In this document: positions 44,521 to 52,738 of the stretch, piece after piece
How positions within the stretch are numbered: position 1 is the first letter of the stretch
Layout: every line of letters begins with the position of its first letter
Assembly (NCBI GenBank): GCA_028285685.1
Contig: JANQOR010000029.1
Location: 1-64,000 of the forward strand
DNA: 64,000 bases
Direction of reading: 5' to 3'
Source: Cyclobacteriaceae bacterium
Lineage (GTDB): Bacteria; Bacteroidota; Bacteroidia; Cytophagales; Cyclobacteriaceae
Notes under the pieces: generated by a model
Databases searched by the model: none
The model's input: only the letters and a program-made list of their open reading frames with translations
What the model was told of the DNA's origin: nothing
Made by a program: the position numbers and the translations under genes

Positions 44521-45755
44521 TTGAATTTCGATACAATCGTCTGCAAAGATTCACAGAAATAATCAATTTCCTCTATTGTGTTATAGACAGAAAAAGAAGC
44601 CCGAATGGTTCCCTCTATTCCAAAAAAGTCCATTAGTGGCTGAGTGCAATGATGTCCTGTTCTGACAGCAATTCCTCTCGAATCCAGAAGTTGACCTATA
44701 TCGTATGGATGTATTTTATCCACAACAAACGAAAGAACACTTGCTTTCGAGCCTGAAGATCCAATGATCTTTACACCAGGGATGACTGCAATTTGACTTG
44801 TTGCATGGTCGAGTAAACTTTGCTCATGGGCTTGAATTGCATTATACCCAACCGCTTCAATGAAGTTCATTGCCTCACGGAAAGCGATTACATCGCCAAT
44901 GTTTGGCGTACCTGCTTCGAACTTGTATGGAATTTCATTGTAGGTGGTTCCTGTGAAAGAAACCTCTTTTATCATTTCTCCACCTCCCTGATACGGTGGC
45001 ATATCTTCTAGCAACTTTCGTTTGCCGTAAAGGACTCCGACGCCTGTTGGGCCATACATTTTATGACTTGAAAAGGCCAGAAAATCGCAATCCAAAGCTT
45101 GAACGTCAATCTGAACATGAGGAGCGGCTTGTGCAGCATCGATCATTGTAATAGCACCAACACTCCGAGCTTCCGCTATTAATTCGTGAACCGGATTAAT
45201 TGTTCCAAGAGAGTTAGAAATGTAGTTTACTGCTACGATTTTTGTTTTTTCACCCAGAAGGTCTTTGTATTCTTCTAAAAGGATCTCACCACTATCATTA
45301 ATCGGTATGACTTTCACAATTGCTCCTACCTTTTCCGCAGCCAGTTGCCAGGGAACAATGTTAGAGTGATGCTCCAACTGGGAGATCAAAATTTCGTCTC
45401 CTTCCTGAAGATTTGCAGAACCCCAAGAGTGTGCCACGAGGTTGATGCTCTCTGTAGTTCCCTTTGTGAATATGACCTCCGAGATTTCACCCGCATTTAT
45501 AAATGTCCGGACTCGATTCCTCGTGTTTTCATATGCAGTTGTGGATCGCTCTGCAAGGGTGTGAATTCCTCTATGTATGTTAGCATGATCTTTCTCGTAA
45601 AAACCCTTCAACGCCTCAACAACCTTAGCTTCCGTTTGAGAGGAAGCTGCATTATCAAAGTAGATCAGACGCTTTCCATTTACTTCCTGATCAAGGATGG
45701 GAAATTGTGTGCGAATCGCCTGAACATCAAGGGGTCGTTCTACAACATCCATCAT
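44517..45755 (-). CDS. sufS: Cysteine desulfurase SufS
   Basis: SufS is a PLP enzyme that extracts sulfur from L-cysteine for Fe-S cluster assembly. The 412 residues show IYFDNAASSQ, LEHHSNIVPWQ and the PLP lysine Lys232 in FSSHKMYGPTGVGVLYG. The catalytic Cys370 lies in VRTGHHCTQPLMDFFG with the sequence typical of group II desulfurases. It overlaps sufD and sufE by 4 bp each. Confidence 0.96.
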   Translation of the reverse strand: MMDVVERPLDVQAIRTQFPILDQEVNGKRLIYFDNAASSQTEAKVVEALKGFYEKDHANIHRGIHTLAERSTTAYENTRNRVRTFINAGEISEVIFTKGTTESINLVAHSWGSANLQEGDEILISQLEHHSNIVPWQLAAEKVGAIVKVIPINDSGEILLEEYKDLLGEKTKIVAVNYISNSLGTINPVHELIAEARSVGAITMIDAAQAAPHVQIDVQALDCDFLAFSSHKMYGPTGVGVLYGKRKLLEDMPPYQGGGEMIKEVSFTGTTYNEIPYKFEAGTPNIGDVIAFREAMNFIEAVGYNAIQAHEQSLLDHATSQIAVIPGVKIIGSSGSKASVLSFVVDKIHPYDIGQLLDSRGIAVRTGHHCTQPLMDFFGIEGTIRASFSVYNTIEEIDYFCESLQTIVSKFN

Positions 45756-46936
45756 GACAACTTCAGTGCGATTAACTGCTCAAGTTCATCTCTCATTTCC
45801 TGTACTGGAACTTTTGCAATCGTTTCTGCTGCAAAAGCAGTCAGTATCATAGCTTTTGCTTTTTTTTCAGAGATTCCACGCGATCTCAAATAGAAAATAG
45901 CATCTTCATCCAACTGACCGGAGGTGCAACCATGGGAGCATTTGACATCATCTGCCCAAATCTCAAGTTGTGGTTTGGTGTGGATGTTTGCATTGTCTGA
46001 AAGCAAAATATTGTTGTTGCTTTGGAAGGCATTCGTTTTTTGGGCATCTGGCCTTACATATATCTTCCCGTTGAAAACGCCCGTTGATTTTTCATCCAAA
46101 ATTCCCTTATACAACTCGTCACTGTAAGAATTTGGTTTGATATGATCAACCGATGTGTTGTTGTCGACGTGTGATTTCCCATCCAACAGATAAAGTCCAT
46201 TCATGTGTCCTTCGCAATTCTCGTCCTCGAGATTAATTGTGATATTATTCCTTACAAGTGACCCTGAAAAGGTGAAAACGTTAGAAAAAAACCTACTATC
46301 TCGCTGTTGTTTTGCAAAGATTGTCTCGTGAACATATGACACTTCGCCGTACGATTGAATCTTGGAGTAGCTCGCCTTGGCATTTGCTTCTAAATCAAAT
46401 GAGATGTAAGAATTGGTGAATGTTCCAGCATTATTAAACGATTTTTCAACAACATCAATTTCTTGATTTGCCTTTGCCGAAACATGAATTCTTGGATTAG
46501 AGAAGCCGATGGTATTGACGTGGTAAACAAAAATTGGGGAACTCGCCTGTTCTATACTTATCTCAATTTCCTCCGGGCAGAACGCAGCGTTAAGTAAGCT
46601 AAACGGATCGTGCTTCCCTTCGCTGACATCCTTTGATTCTATAATTACTCCATCTTCAATTTCCGAATTTTCTACCGAAAGAACGCCATTGAGCACCACC
46701 AAGTGGGTGCCAGCTGACTTGTATCGTTCTCTCTTATTGAATGTCGGAGTCTCATTAACCTCCAGAGCAATGTTTTTTTCTAGGATGCTGGTTATTTGAG
46801 TATACTTATAAGCCTCGGACTTCTTTGAGGGTAATCCAATTTCCAACAACATTTTCCAGGTTTTTTCCCTGATCTCCGATCCAGGTTTAAAACTTCCTTG
46901 CAGTTTGTCAAGTAGTATGGATTGTTCCTTGATCAT
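45752..46936 (-). CDS. sufD: Fe-S cluster assembly protein SufD
   Basis: SufD forms the SufBC2D scaffold with SufB and SufC. The 394-residue protein has the beta-helix core with VDHIKPNSYSDELYKGIL and ends with the SufB/SufD C-terminal signature VKCSHGCTSGQLDEDAIFYL, containing the His that lies close to the cluster site. It overlaps sufC by 4 bp and sufS by 4 bp. A large antisense frame over the sufS/sufD junction is a shadow. Confidence 0.94.
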   Translation of the reverse strand: MIKEQSILLDKLQGSFKPGSEIREKTWKMLLEIGLPSKKSEAYKYTQITSILEKNIALEVNETPTFNKRERYKSAGTHLVVLNGVLSVENSEIEDGVIIESKDVSEGKHDPFSLLNAAFCPEEIEISIEQASSPIFVYHVNTIGFSNPRIHVSAKANQEIDVVEKSFNNAGTFTNSYISFDLEANAKASYSKIQSYGEVSYVHETIFAKQQRDSRFFSNVFTFSGSLVRNNITINLEDENCEGHMNGLYLLDGKSHVDNNTSVDHIKPNSYSDELYKGILDEKSTGVFNGKIYVRPDAQKTNAFQSNNNILLSDNANIHTKPQLEIWADDVKCSHGCTSGQLDEDAIFYLRSRGISEKKAKAMILTAFAAETIAKVPVQEMRDELEQLIALKLS

Positions 46937-47691
46937 ACGGTTTCAGCTACTTCTCCTTTGATCCAATCATAACCCTTTTCTTCTAGCTCCAAAGCCAAAT
47001 GTTTGTCGCCGCTTTTTACAATTTTCCCATTGTAAAGAACATGAACAAAATCGGGGACAATGTATTCCAACAATCTTTGGTAGTGAGTAACAACAATCGT
47101 AGCGTTTTCTGCGGTTTTTAACGTGTTGACTCCATTCGCAACAATTCTGAGAGCATCAATATCAAGTCCTGAATCGGTCTCATCAAGAATCGAAAGTCTA
47201 GGCTCGATCATGGCCATCTGAAAGATCTCATTTCTTTTCTTCTCTCCGCCCGAAAACCCCTCATTCAGAGAGCGACTTAAAAGCGATTGATCAATTTCAA
47301 CCAACTTCATTTTTTCTTTCATCTTTTTAAGGAAATTGACCGCATCCAAAGGTTTTTCTCCCCGACTTTCCCTTATTTGATTCAAAGCAGTTTTAAGAAA
47401 GTTGGTAGTGGTTACACCTGGGATCTCGACTGGATACTGGAATGCTAGAAAAATGCCCATTCTTGCACGATCCTCAACAGACAATTCAAGAATATCTTGA
47501 TTATCAAAAAGGACTTCGCCCTGAGTTATTTCATAATCTTCCCTTCCAGCAAGCACAGATGCCAGTGTGCTTTTACCTGATCCGTTAGGCCCCATGATGG
47601 CATGTACCTCTCCAGCTTTAACCTCTAGATTAATTCCGTTTAGTATTTGCTTATCCTCAATCGAGGCATGTAAGTTTTTGATTGAAATCAT
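46933..47691 (-). CDS. sufC: Fe-S cluster assembly ATPase SufC
   Basis: SufC is the ABC-type ATPase of the SufBC2D scaffold. It has 252 residues, Walker A in IMGPNGSGKSTLAS (about 35-45), the family signature GFSGGEKKRNEIFQ and Walker B in RLSILDETDSGLDIDALRI. The DETDSGLD form is characteristic of SufC. It lies 10 bp after sufB and overlaps sufD by 4 bp. Confidence 0.96.
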   Translation of the reverse strand: MISIKNLHASIEDKQILNGINLEVKAGEVHAIMGPNGSGKSTLASVLAGREDYEITQGEVLFDNQDILELSVEDRARMGIFLAFQYPVEIPGVTTTNFLKTALNQIRESRGEKPLDAVNFLKKMKEKMKLVEIDQSLLSRSLNEGFSGGEKKRNEIFQMAMIEPRLSILDETDSGLDIDALRIVANGVNTLKTAENATIVVTHYQRLLEYIVPDFVHVLYNGKIVKSGDKHLALELEEKGYDWIKGEVAETV

Positions 47692-47701
47692 AAAGTAAAA
47701 A

Positions 47702-49144
47702 TTATCCGACGCTTCCTTCCAGGGTTAGTTCAAGAAGCTTTTGCGCTTCAACTGCAAATTCCATAGGAAGTTTATTCATCACCTCTTTTGCAAAACCATT
47801 GACAATAAGTGCTACCGCGCTTTCTTCATCAATGCCCCTTTGCTGACAATAAAAAATTTGATCTTCACCAATCTTAGAAGTAGTAGCTTCATGCTCCACT
47901 TGTGCCGTCTTGTTGTTGATGTCAATGTATGGAAAGGTATGTGCACCACACTTATCTCCCATTAACAATGAATCGCACTGAGAAAAATTTCTTGCGCCTT
48001 CTGCACGTTTCATAACTTCCACTTGCCCTCGATAGCTGTTCTGAGATTGACCAGCGGAGATACCTTTGGAAACAATTCTCGATCTCGTATTTTTCCCTAT
48101 GTGGATCATTTTGGTTCCCGTGTCGGCCTGCTGGTGATTGTTAGTCACTGCAACAGAATAGAATTCACCGACGGAGTGGTTACCCTTCAAAATACAGGAT
48201 GGATATTTCCATGTGACTGCAGATCCAGTTTCAACCTGTGTCCAGGAGATTTTCGAACGATCGCCTGAACAAATTCCTCTCTTGGTGACAAAATTGTAAA
48301 TGCCACCCTTGCCATTTTTGTCTCCAGGGTACCAGTTCTGTACGGTAGAATACTTAACCTCTGCGTTCTTGGCAGCATAAATTTCTACTACCGCTGCATG
48401 GAGTTGATTCTCATCACGCATAGGTGCGGTACAGCCTTCAAGGTAACTGACGTATGAATCCTCGTCGGCAACAATTAATGTTCGTTCAAATTGACCGGTA
48501 TTTGCAGCGTTAATTCTAAAATAGGTAGAAAGCTCCATCGGGCATCTAACTCCCTTAGGAATATAACAGAATGATCCATCTGAAAAGACAGCAGAATTCA
48601 ATGCCGCGAAGTAATTGTCACCAACTGGCACAACAGATCCGAGATATTTCTTCACTAATTCCGGATGCTCTTGAACGGCTTCACTGAATGAGCAAAAGAT
48701 TACACCTAATTCTGAAAGTTTTTCTTTGAAAGTAGTTGCTACTGAAACCGAATCGATAACAGCGTCAACAGCGACTCCTGTAAGTCTTTTTTGTTCCTGG
48801 AGAGAAATCCCCAAACGCTCAAATGTTCTAAGAAGTTCGGGGTCAACATCATCGAGACTTTCAGCTTTTTTTTGCTTGGGTGCCGAGTAATATTTTATGG
48901 CCTGATAGTCAATAGGTGGATACTTTACATTAGACCATCTTGGCTCCACCAAAGACTCCCATTTTCTGAAGGCTTTAAGCCTCCATTCAAGAAGCCATTC
49001 AGGTTCATTTTTTTTGGCTGAAATGAACCGGATAATATCTTCATTCAAGCCTGGAGGAGCCTCGTCTGCATCGAGATCCACAGACCATCCATGTTCGTAT
49101 TCTTTTGACGTAAATTGTTCTAATATTTCTTCGTCTGCGCTCAT
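47702..49144 (-). CDS. sufB: Fe-S cluster assembly protein SufB
   Basis: SufB is the scaffold subunit on which the cluster forms. From the ATG at 49144 the protein has 480 residues. Visible stretches are [38 protein letters not shown] and the C-terminal [14 protein letters not shown] and [17 protein letters not shown] at 49171 could add 9 residues, but a -7 box at 49169-49176 would place the transcript start inside that stretch, so ATG 49144 is preferred. It heads the suf operon. Confidence 0.95.
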   Translation of the reverse strand: MSADEEILEQFTSKEYEHGWSVDLDADEAPPGLNEDIIRFISAKKNEPEWLLEWRLKAFRKWESLVEPRWSNVKYPPIDYQAIKYYSAPKQKKAESLDDVDPELLRTFERLGISLQEQKRLTGVAVDAVIDSVSVATTFKEKLSELGVIFCSFSEAVQEHPELVKKYLGSVVPVGDNYFAALNSAVFSDGSFCYIPKGVRCPMELSTYFRINAANTGQFERTLIVADEDSYVSYLEGCTAPMRDENQLHAAVVEIYAAKNAEVKYSTVQNWYPGDKNGKGGIYNFVTKRGICSGDRSKISWTQVETGSAVTWKYPSCILKGNHSVGEFYSVAVTNNHQQADTGTKMIHIGKNTRSRIVSKGISAGQSQNSYRGQVEVMKRAEGARNFSQCDSLLMGDKCGAHTFPYIDINNKTAQVEHEATTSKIGEDQIFYCQQRGIDEESAVALIVNGFAKEVMNKLPMEFAVEAQKLLELTLEGSVG

Positions 49145-49168
49145 AGGTTCACTTCGGAATCTGGTCTG

Positions 49169-49176
49169 CAAAAATA
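49169..49176 (-). promoter_or_regulatory. Promoter -7 box of the suf operon
   Basis: The minus strand reads TATTTTTG, an exact TAnnTTTG match, 24 bp upstream of the sufB ATG at 49144. It gives a short leader of about 19 nt. Confidence 0.55.
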
Positions 49177-49193
49177 CTACTAAAAAATGCTAC

Positions 49194-49214
49194 TATTTAT
49201 ACCAATTCTAAATA
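49194..49214. promoter_or_regulatory. Palindrome upstream of suf, candidate operator
   Basis: TATTTATA (49194-49201) and TCTAAATA (49207-49214) form an inverted repeat with one mismatch and a 5-bp spacer. It begins 17 bp beyond the -7 box and covers the -33 region of the suf promoter, a place where a repressor would block transcription. The AT-rich 21-bp shape resembles Fur-family boxes, but the regulator is unknown. Confidence 0.5.
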
Positions 49215-49257
49215 AGAACAAGTAATCGGATAATAGGTTCAGTCTAATTGAGTTTTT

Positions 49258-49719
49258 TTAGAAAGAAATGTGCTTATTGACGCTTTCCTCTAGTGAGATG
49301 AATGTCTCCGTCCTTTCGATACCATCTACTTTTTGAATTTTGTCATGCAAGACCTCTCTAAGATGGAGGGTGTCTCGGCAATATATCTTACAAAAAATAT
49401 TGTAATCACCTGTGGTATAACGTATGGTGGCAATTTCTTCTACTTCCTTAAGCCTTGAAACTACTTGATCGTACAAAGAGCTTTTTTCTAGGTAGATGCC
49501 AAGAAAACAAGTGATGTCATAACCTAATCTTGCATAGTCAATCTTTAAAGTAGCACCCTTAACTATCCCCAGTTCCTCCATTTTTTTCATACGGACATGC
49601 ACCGTTCCACCAGAAACAAACACCTTTTTTGCTACCTCGGTGTATGGAAGTTTCGCATTTTCTGATAAGATGTTCAGGATTTTTAGATCGACATTATCAA
49701 TCTCATAATTTTTACTCAT
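49258..49719 (-). CDS. Lrp/AsnC-family transcriptional regulator
   Basis: A 153-residue regulator with an N-terminal helix-turn-helix (about 8-60: DNVDLKILNILSENAKLPYTE and GGTVHVRMKKMEELGIVKG) and a C-terminal RAM domain (about 70-150) that usually binds amino acids. It lies 113 bp upstream of sufB in the same direction and is not clearly divergent from any gene it could autoregulate, except through the 314-bp gap before the acyl-CoA synthetase gene. Its link to suf is positional only. Confidence 0.92.
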   Translation of the reverse strand: MSKNYEIDNVDLKILNILSENAKLPYTEVAKKVFVSGGTVHVRMKKMEELGIVKGATLKIDYARLGYDITCFLGIYLEKSSLYDQVVSRLKEVEEIATIRYTTGDYNIFCKIYCRDTLHLREVLHDKIQKVDGIERTETFISLEESVNKHISF

Positions 49720-49827
49720 CTGGATTATTCTTAATTATGAAATATTTATTATTAGGCTAATTTTTTATTAAATATGCAATTATTGGTTTACTAAGTTAGT
49801 ATAATTTTAATAATTACGCGTTTTTGT

Positions 49828-49835
49828 TAATTTTG
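49828..49835 (+). promoter_or_regulatory. Promoter -7 box upstream of the small RNA candidate
   Basis: TAATTTTG matches TAnnTTTG on the plus strand within an AT-rich stretch. Transcription would start near 49841 and reach the terminator at 49938-49970. No -33 TTG was found at the usual distance. Confidence 0.4.
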
Positions 49836-49840
49836 AACTC

Positions 49841-49970
49841 AGAATACTACTCGTCAAGTAGAGAAATTGAGAAGGCAGCATATGAGGTTCGAGCCCTCGC
49901 TCTACTCTACATTTTTGGGTTAATGTTGTTTATTTTTAAAAGGTCTTGGTAGGGGTGCCGGGACCTTTTT
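49841..49970 (+). ncRNA. Candidate small RNA with tRNA-like acceptor and T-arm
   Basis: This segment fills most of the 314-bp gap between the Lrp gene and the acyl-CoA synthetase gene. AGTAGAG (49857-49863) pairs perfectly with CTCTACT (49900-49906), like a 7-bp acceptor stem. Between them lies TGAGG-TTCGAGC-CCTCG (49885 region to 49899), a T-arm with the consensus TTCGA loop and one wobble pair. Where D and anticodon arms should be there are only about 20 nt. A -7 box lies upstream and a terminator downstream. It could be a degenerate tRNA relic or a real small RNA. The same stretch also holds a 13-codon frame (49882-49923) with GAGAAGG upstream, an alternative leader-peptide reading. Confidence 0.35.
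49938..49970 (+). terminator. Rho-independent terminator before the acyl-CoA synthetase gene
   Basis: AAAAGGTC (49938-49945) and GACCTTTT (49962-49969) form an 8-bp stem that is followed by further T. No plus-strand gene lies upstream, which implies a short plus-strand transcript ending here or attenuation of the gene at 50034. Confidence 0.6.
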
Positions 49971-50033
49971 GTATTATTGTTCATTCCGTTTTGGAAGTAT
50001 ATTGAAATGTTCGAGGAATAACCGCTTAACTAT

Positions 50034-51722
50034 ATGAGTAACCAACCGTGGCTTAATATTTATCACCCTGATATTCCCAAATCTATCGATCCGGAGAAGT
50101 ACGAGAATTTGCCTGCTCTTTTCGAAGAAGCAAAGACAAAATTTTCGTCTCTTCCGGCGTATGAAAACATGGGAAAGGTTCTGACTTTCGGGGAGTTGGA
50201 TCAGTTATCAACCAATTTTGCAGCGTTCTTGCAAAATGATCTGGGATTAAAGAAGGGAGATAGCATAGCCATTCAGTTGCCTAATGTTCTACAAAGTCCG
50301 ATCGCGATACACGGTGCATTGAAGGCTGGGTTGACCGTGGTGAATACAAACCCACTGTATACACCGTCTGAAATGAGACATCAGTTCAAAGACTCGGAGG
50401 CGAAAGCAATTGTGATCCTGGCGAATTTCGCTTGTAACCTACAGGAGATAATTTCTGAGACTTCAATAGAACATGTGGTCATAACACAGTTGGGAGATTT
50501 GCTTGGCGGACTGAAGGGTTCGCTGGTAAATTTTGTCGTTAAACGCGTTAAAAAAATGGTGCCTGCCTACAAAATTGATGGCGCGATCAAGTATATAGAT
50601 GCGCTGGCCAAAGGGAGTAGGCAAACGCTAAGTAAACCAGAGCTCAAACCGAATGACTTGGCTTTTTTACAGTACACGGGTGGTACGACCGGAGTGTCAA
50701 AAGGGGCGATGCTTACACATCGAAATCTGGTGGCAAATCTACAACAGATCGAAGCATGGCTGTCCCCGACCAATCTCGAAGAAGGAAAGGAGATTTTTGT
50801 TGCCGCTCTGCCGCTCTATCATATTTTCGCTTTGAACGCTCATTCTTTGTTACCAATGAAAATTGGAGCCAAAAATATTCTCATAACAAACCCTCGGGAT
50901 ATGAAAGGATTTGTGAAGGAGCTGAGCAAACATCCCTTTTCATTTATCACAGGCGTAAACACGCTGTTTAATGGACTTTTGAACACGCCTGGTTTCTCTG
51001 ATTTGGATCATAGCACTGTTAAAGTAGCACTAGCAGGAGGTATGGCACTACAAAGAGCAGTGTTTGACAAATGGGAAGAAGTGACCGGCAATCGGATAGC
51101 GGAAGCCTATGGGCTGACCGAGACATCACCTGGCTTGTGTATTAATCCGATGGTGGGAGAGAATAGAGTTGGAACAATCGGTCTGCCACTTCCAGATAGT
51201 GATATCGCGCTACTTGATGATGATGGAAATGAGGTGGGTGAAGGGGAGAAAGGGGAGCTTTGTGCAAAAGGACCACAAGTCTTTAGCGGGTATTGGAAAA
51301 AAGAAGAAGAGACCAAGAACTGTTTTATCAATGGGTACTTTAGGACAGGGGATATTGCTACCATGGATGCGGACGGCTATTTCAGAATAGTAGATCGAAA
51401 GAAAGAGATGATACTCGTTTCAGGGTTCAATGTCTACCCGAACGAAATAGAAGATTGCATCGCCATGATAGATAAGGTACTCGAGGTTGGAGCAATCGGT
51501 GTTCCCGATCCCAAGTCTACTGAAGCAATCAAAGTTTACATTGTGAAATCAGATGAGGGTCTCACGGAGGAAGAGGTATTGGCACACTGCGAAGAAAAGC
51601 TGACTGGATACAAGAAGCCAAAGTACGTGGAGTTTACGAATGAGCTTCCTAAGTCCAATGTTGGAAAAATACTGAGGAGAATATTAAAAGAGGAGGACCT
51701 TAAGAAAAACACCTACACCTAA
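50034..51722 (+). CDS. fadD: Long-chain fatty acid-CoA ligase
   Basis: This 562-residue adenylate-forming enzyme activates fatty acids to acyl-CoA. Motifs in order are LQYTGGTTGVSKGAMLTHRN (P-loop, about 205-224), AEAYGLTETSPG, the hinge GYFRTGDIATMDADGYF and the Lys-containing PKSNVGKILRRIL near the C-terminus. The length and the ALPLYHIFALN segment match FadD. It follows a terminator and small RNA candidate by 64 bp. Its stop codon shares a base with the start of the DUF3078 gene. Confidence 0.92.
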   Translation: MSNQPWLNIYHPDIPKSIDPEKYENLPALFEEAKTKFSSLPAYENMGKVLTFGELDQLSTNFAAFLQNDLGLKKGDSIAIQLPNVLQSPIAIHGALKAGLTVVNTNPLYTPSEMRHQFKDSEAKAIVILANFACNLQEIISETSIEHVVITQLGDLLGGLKGSLVNFVVKRVKKMVPAYKIDGAIKYIDALAKGSRQTLSKPELKPNDLAFLQYTGGTTGVSKGAMLTHRNLVANLQQIEAWLSPTNLEEGKEIFVAALPLYHIFALNAHSLLPMKIGAKNILITNPRDMKGFVKELSKHPFSFITGVNTLFNGLLNTPGFSDLDHSTVKVALAGGMALQRAVFDKWEEVTGNRIAEAYGLTETSPGLCINPMVGENRVGTIGLPLPDSDIALLDDDGNEVGEGEKGELCAKGPQVFSGYWKKEEETKNCFINGYFRTGDIATMDADGYFRIVDRKKEMILVSGFNVYPNEIEDCIAMIDKVLEVGAIGVPDPKSTEAIKVYIVKSDEGLTEEEVLAHCEEKLTGYKKPKYVEFTNELPKSNVGKILRRILKEEDLKKNTYT

Positions 51723-52669
51723 TGAACAAAAAAATAATTATCGCCCTTTTTCTGTGCTCGCTGGCCTTTTATTCTAAATCTCAAAATACTGACACCACTT
51801 CTTATTGGCAAGTGGGAGGAGTTAGTGCATTAACCTTTTCGCAGGTTTCACTAACAAATTGGGCCGCAGGCGGTCAGAATTCAGCTGCCATCAACTTTCA
51901 TTACGGGATGTTTATGGATCATAACAAAGACCGACTTAAGTGGCATAATTCATTAAACATTGCCTACGGGCTAATCAAGCAAGGGTCGAATGATTTTGAA
52001 AAATCGGATGACAAAATTGATGTCCATACGAAAATTGGCTACCAGATCAATACAGCGAACTCCAAATGGTTTTTTAGCGCCCTGATGGATTTTAAGACTC
52101 AGTTCGCGGAAGGATTCGATCCAGAGGATAATGAAACGCTAATTTCAGATTTTATGGCACCCGGATATTTGGTTATCGGAACGGGAATAGATTACCATCC
52201 AAGTGAATTTTTGAGTTTTTCATATGTTCCGATCACCGGTAAATTCACTTTCGTGAGGGTGCAGGAGCTTGCGGATAACGGGGATTACGGAGTAACACCT
52301 GCGACCTTTGATGATAATGGTAATAAATTGACAGATGGTGAAAATTCCCGAGCGGAACTGGGCTCATTTTTTAGAGCAAAATATCACAAGGGCAACTATG
52401 AAAGCAGGCTTGAATTGTTCACCAACTACCTTGAGAATTTTGGTGACGTGGATATCAATTGGCAAAATGCTTTGGTGATGCAGATCACTAAAGTCTTATC
52501 AACTAATTTTTTCACACAGCTTATTTATGACAAAGACATTCAGATTGGAGCCGATGACAATGGCGATGGCCAGATCCTTGAAGCGGACGGGGAATTTAGA
52601 GATAGAGTCCAATTCAAAAGCGTGATCGGAGTAGGGCTGGCGTTTCAATTTGGGCATAAAAAAGAGTAA
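51722..52669 (+). CDS. DUF3078 domain-containing protein, probable outer-membrane barrel
   Basis: A 315-residue exported protein with a signal peptide (IIIALFLCSLAFYSKS). The N-terminal DUF3078 signature is YWQVGGVSALTFSQVSLTNW followed by AAGGQNSAAINFHYG. The rest alternates beta strands and ends in GVGLAFQFGHKKE, as in outer membrane barrels of this phylum. Its function is unknown. It overlaps the fadD stop by one base (TAATG), so the two are co-expressed, which hints at a role in fatty acid uptake; that is inference. Confidence 0.85.
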   Translation: MNKKIIIALFLCSLAFYSKSQNTDTTSYWQVGGVSALTFSQVSLTNWAAGGQNSAAINFHYGMFMDHNKDRLKWHNSLNIAYGLIKQGSNDFEKSDDKIDVHTKIGYQINTANSKWFFSALMDFKTQFAEGFDPEDNETLISDFMAPGYLVIGTGIDYHPSEFLSFSYVPITGKFTFVRVQELADNGDYGVTPATFDDNGNKLTDGENSRAELGSFFRAKYHKGNYESRLELFTNYLENFGDVDINWQNALVMQITKVLSTNFFTQLIYDKDIQIGADDNGDGQILEADGEFRDRVQFKSVIGVGLAFQFGHKKE

Positions 52670-52738
52670 TCTCGTGATTCTGACTTATTATTGCGCCTGT
52701 TCATATAATCAACCGACTAACCTAACCTGAGAGATACC

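Noticed and set aside
45345-45893. 182-codon antisense frame across the sufS/sufD junction
   Set aside because: Both sense genes are certain and overlap by 4 bp; the antisense product looks like a random Cys/Ser-rich shadow.
49857-49907. Possible tmRNA or complete tRNA
   Set aside because: There is no anticodon or D arm, no tmRNA tag frame and only about 51 nt between the stem ends, so neither a tRNA nor tmRNA call is justified.
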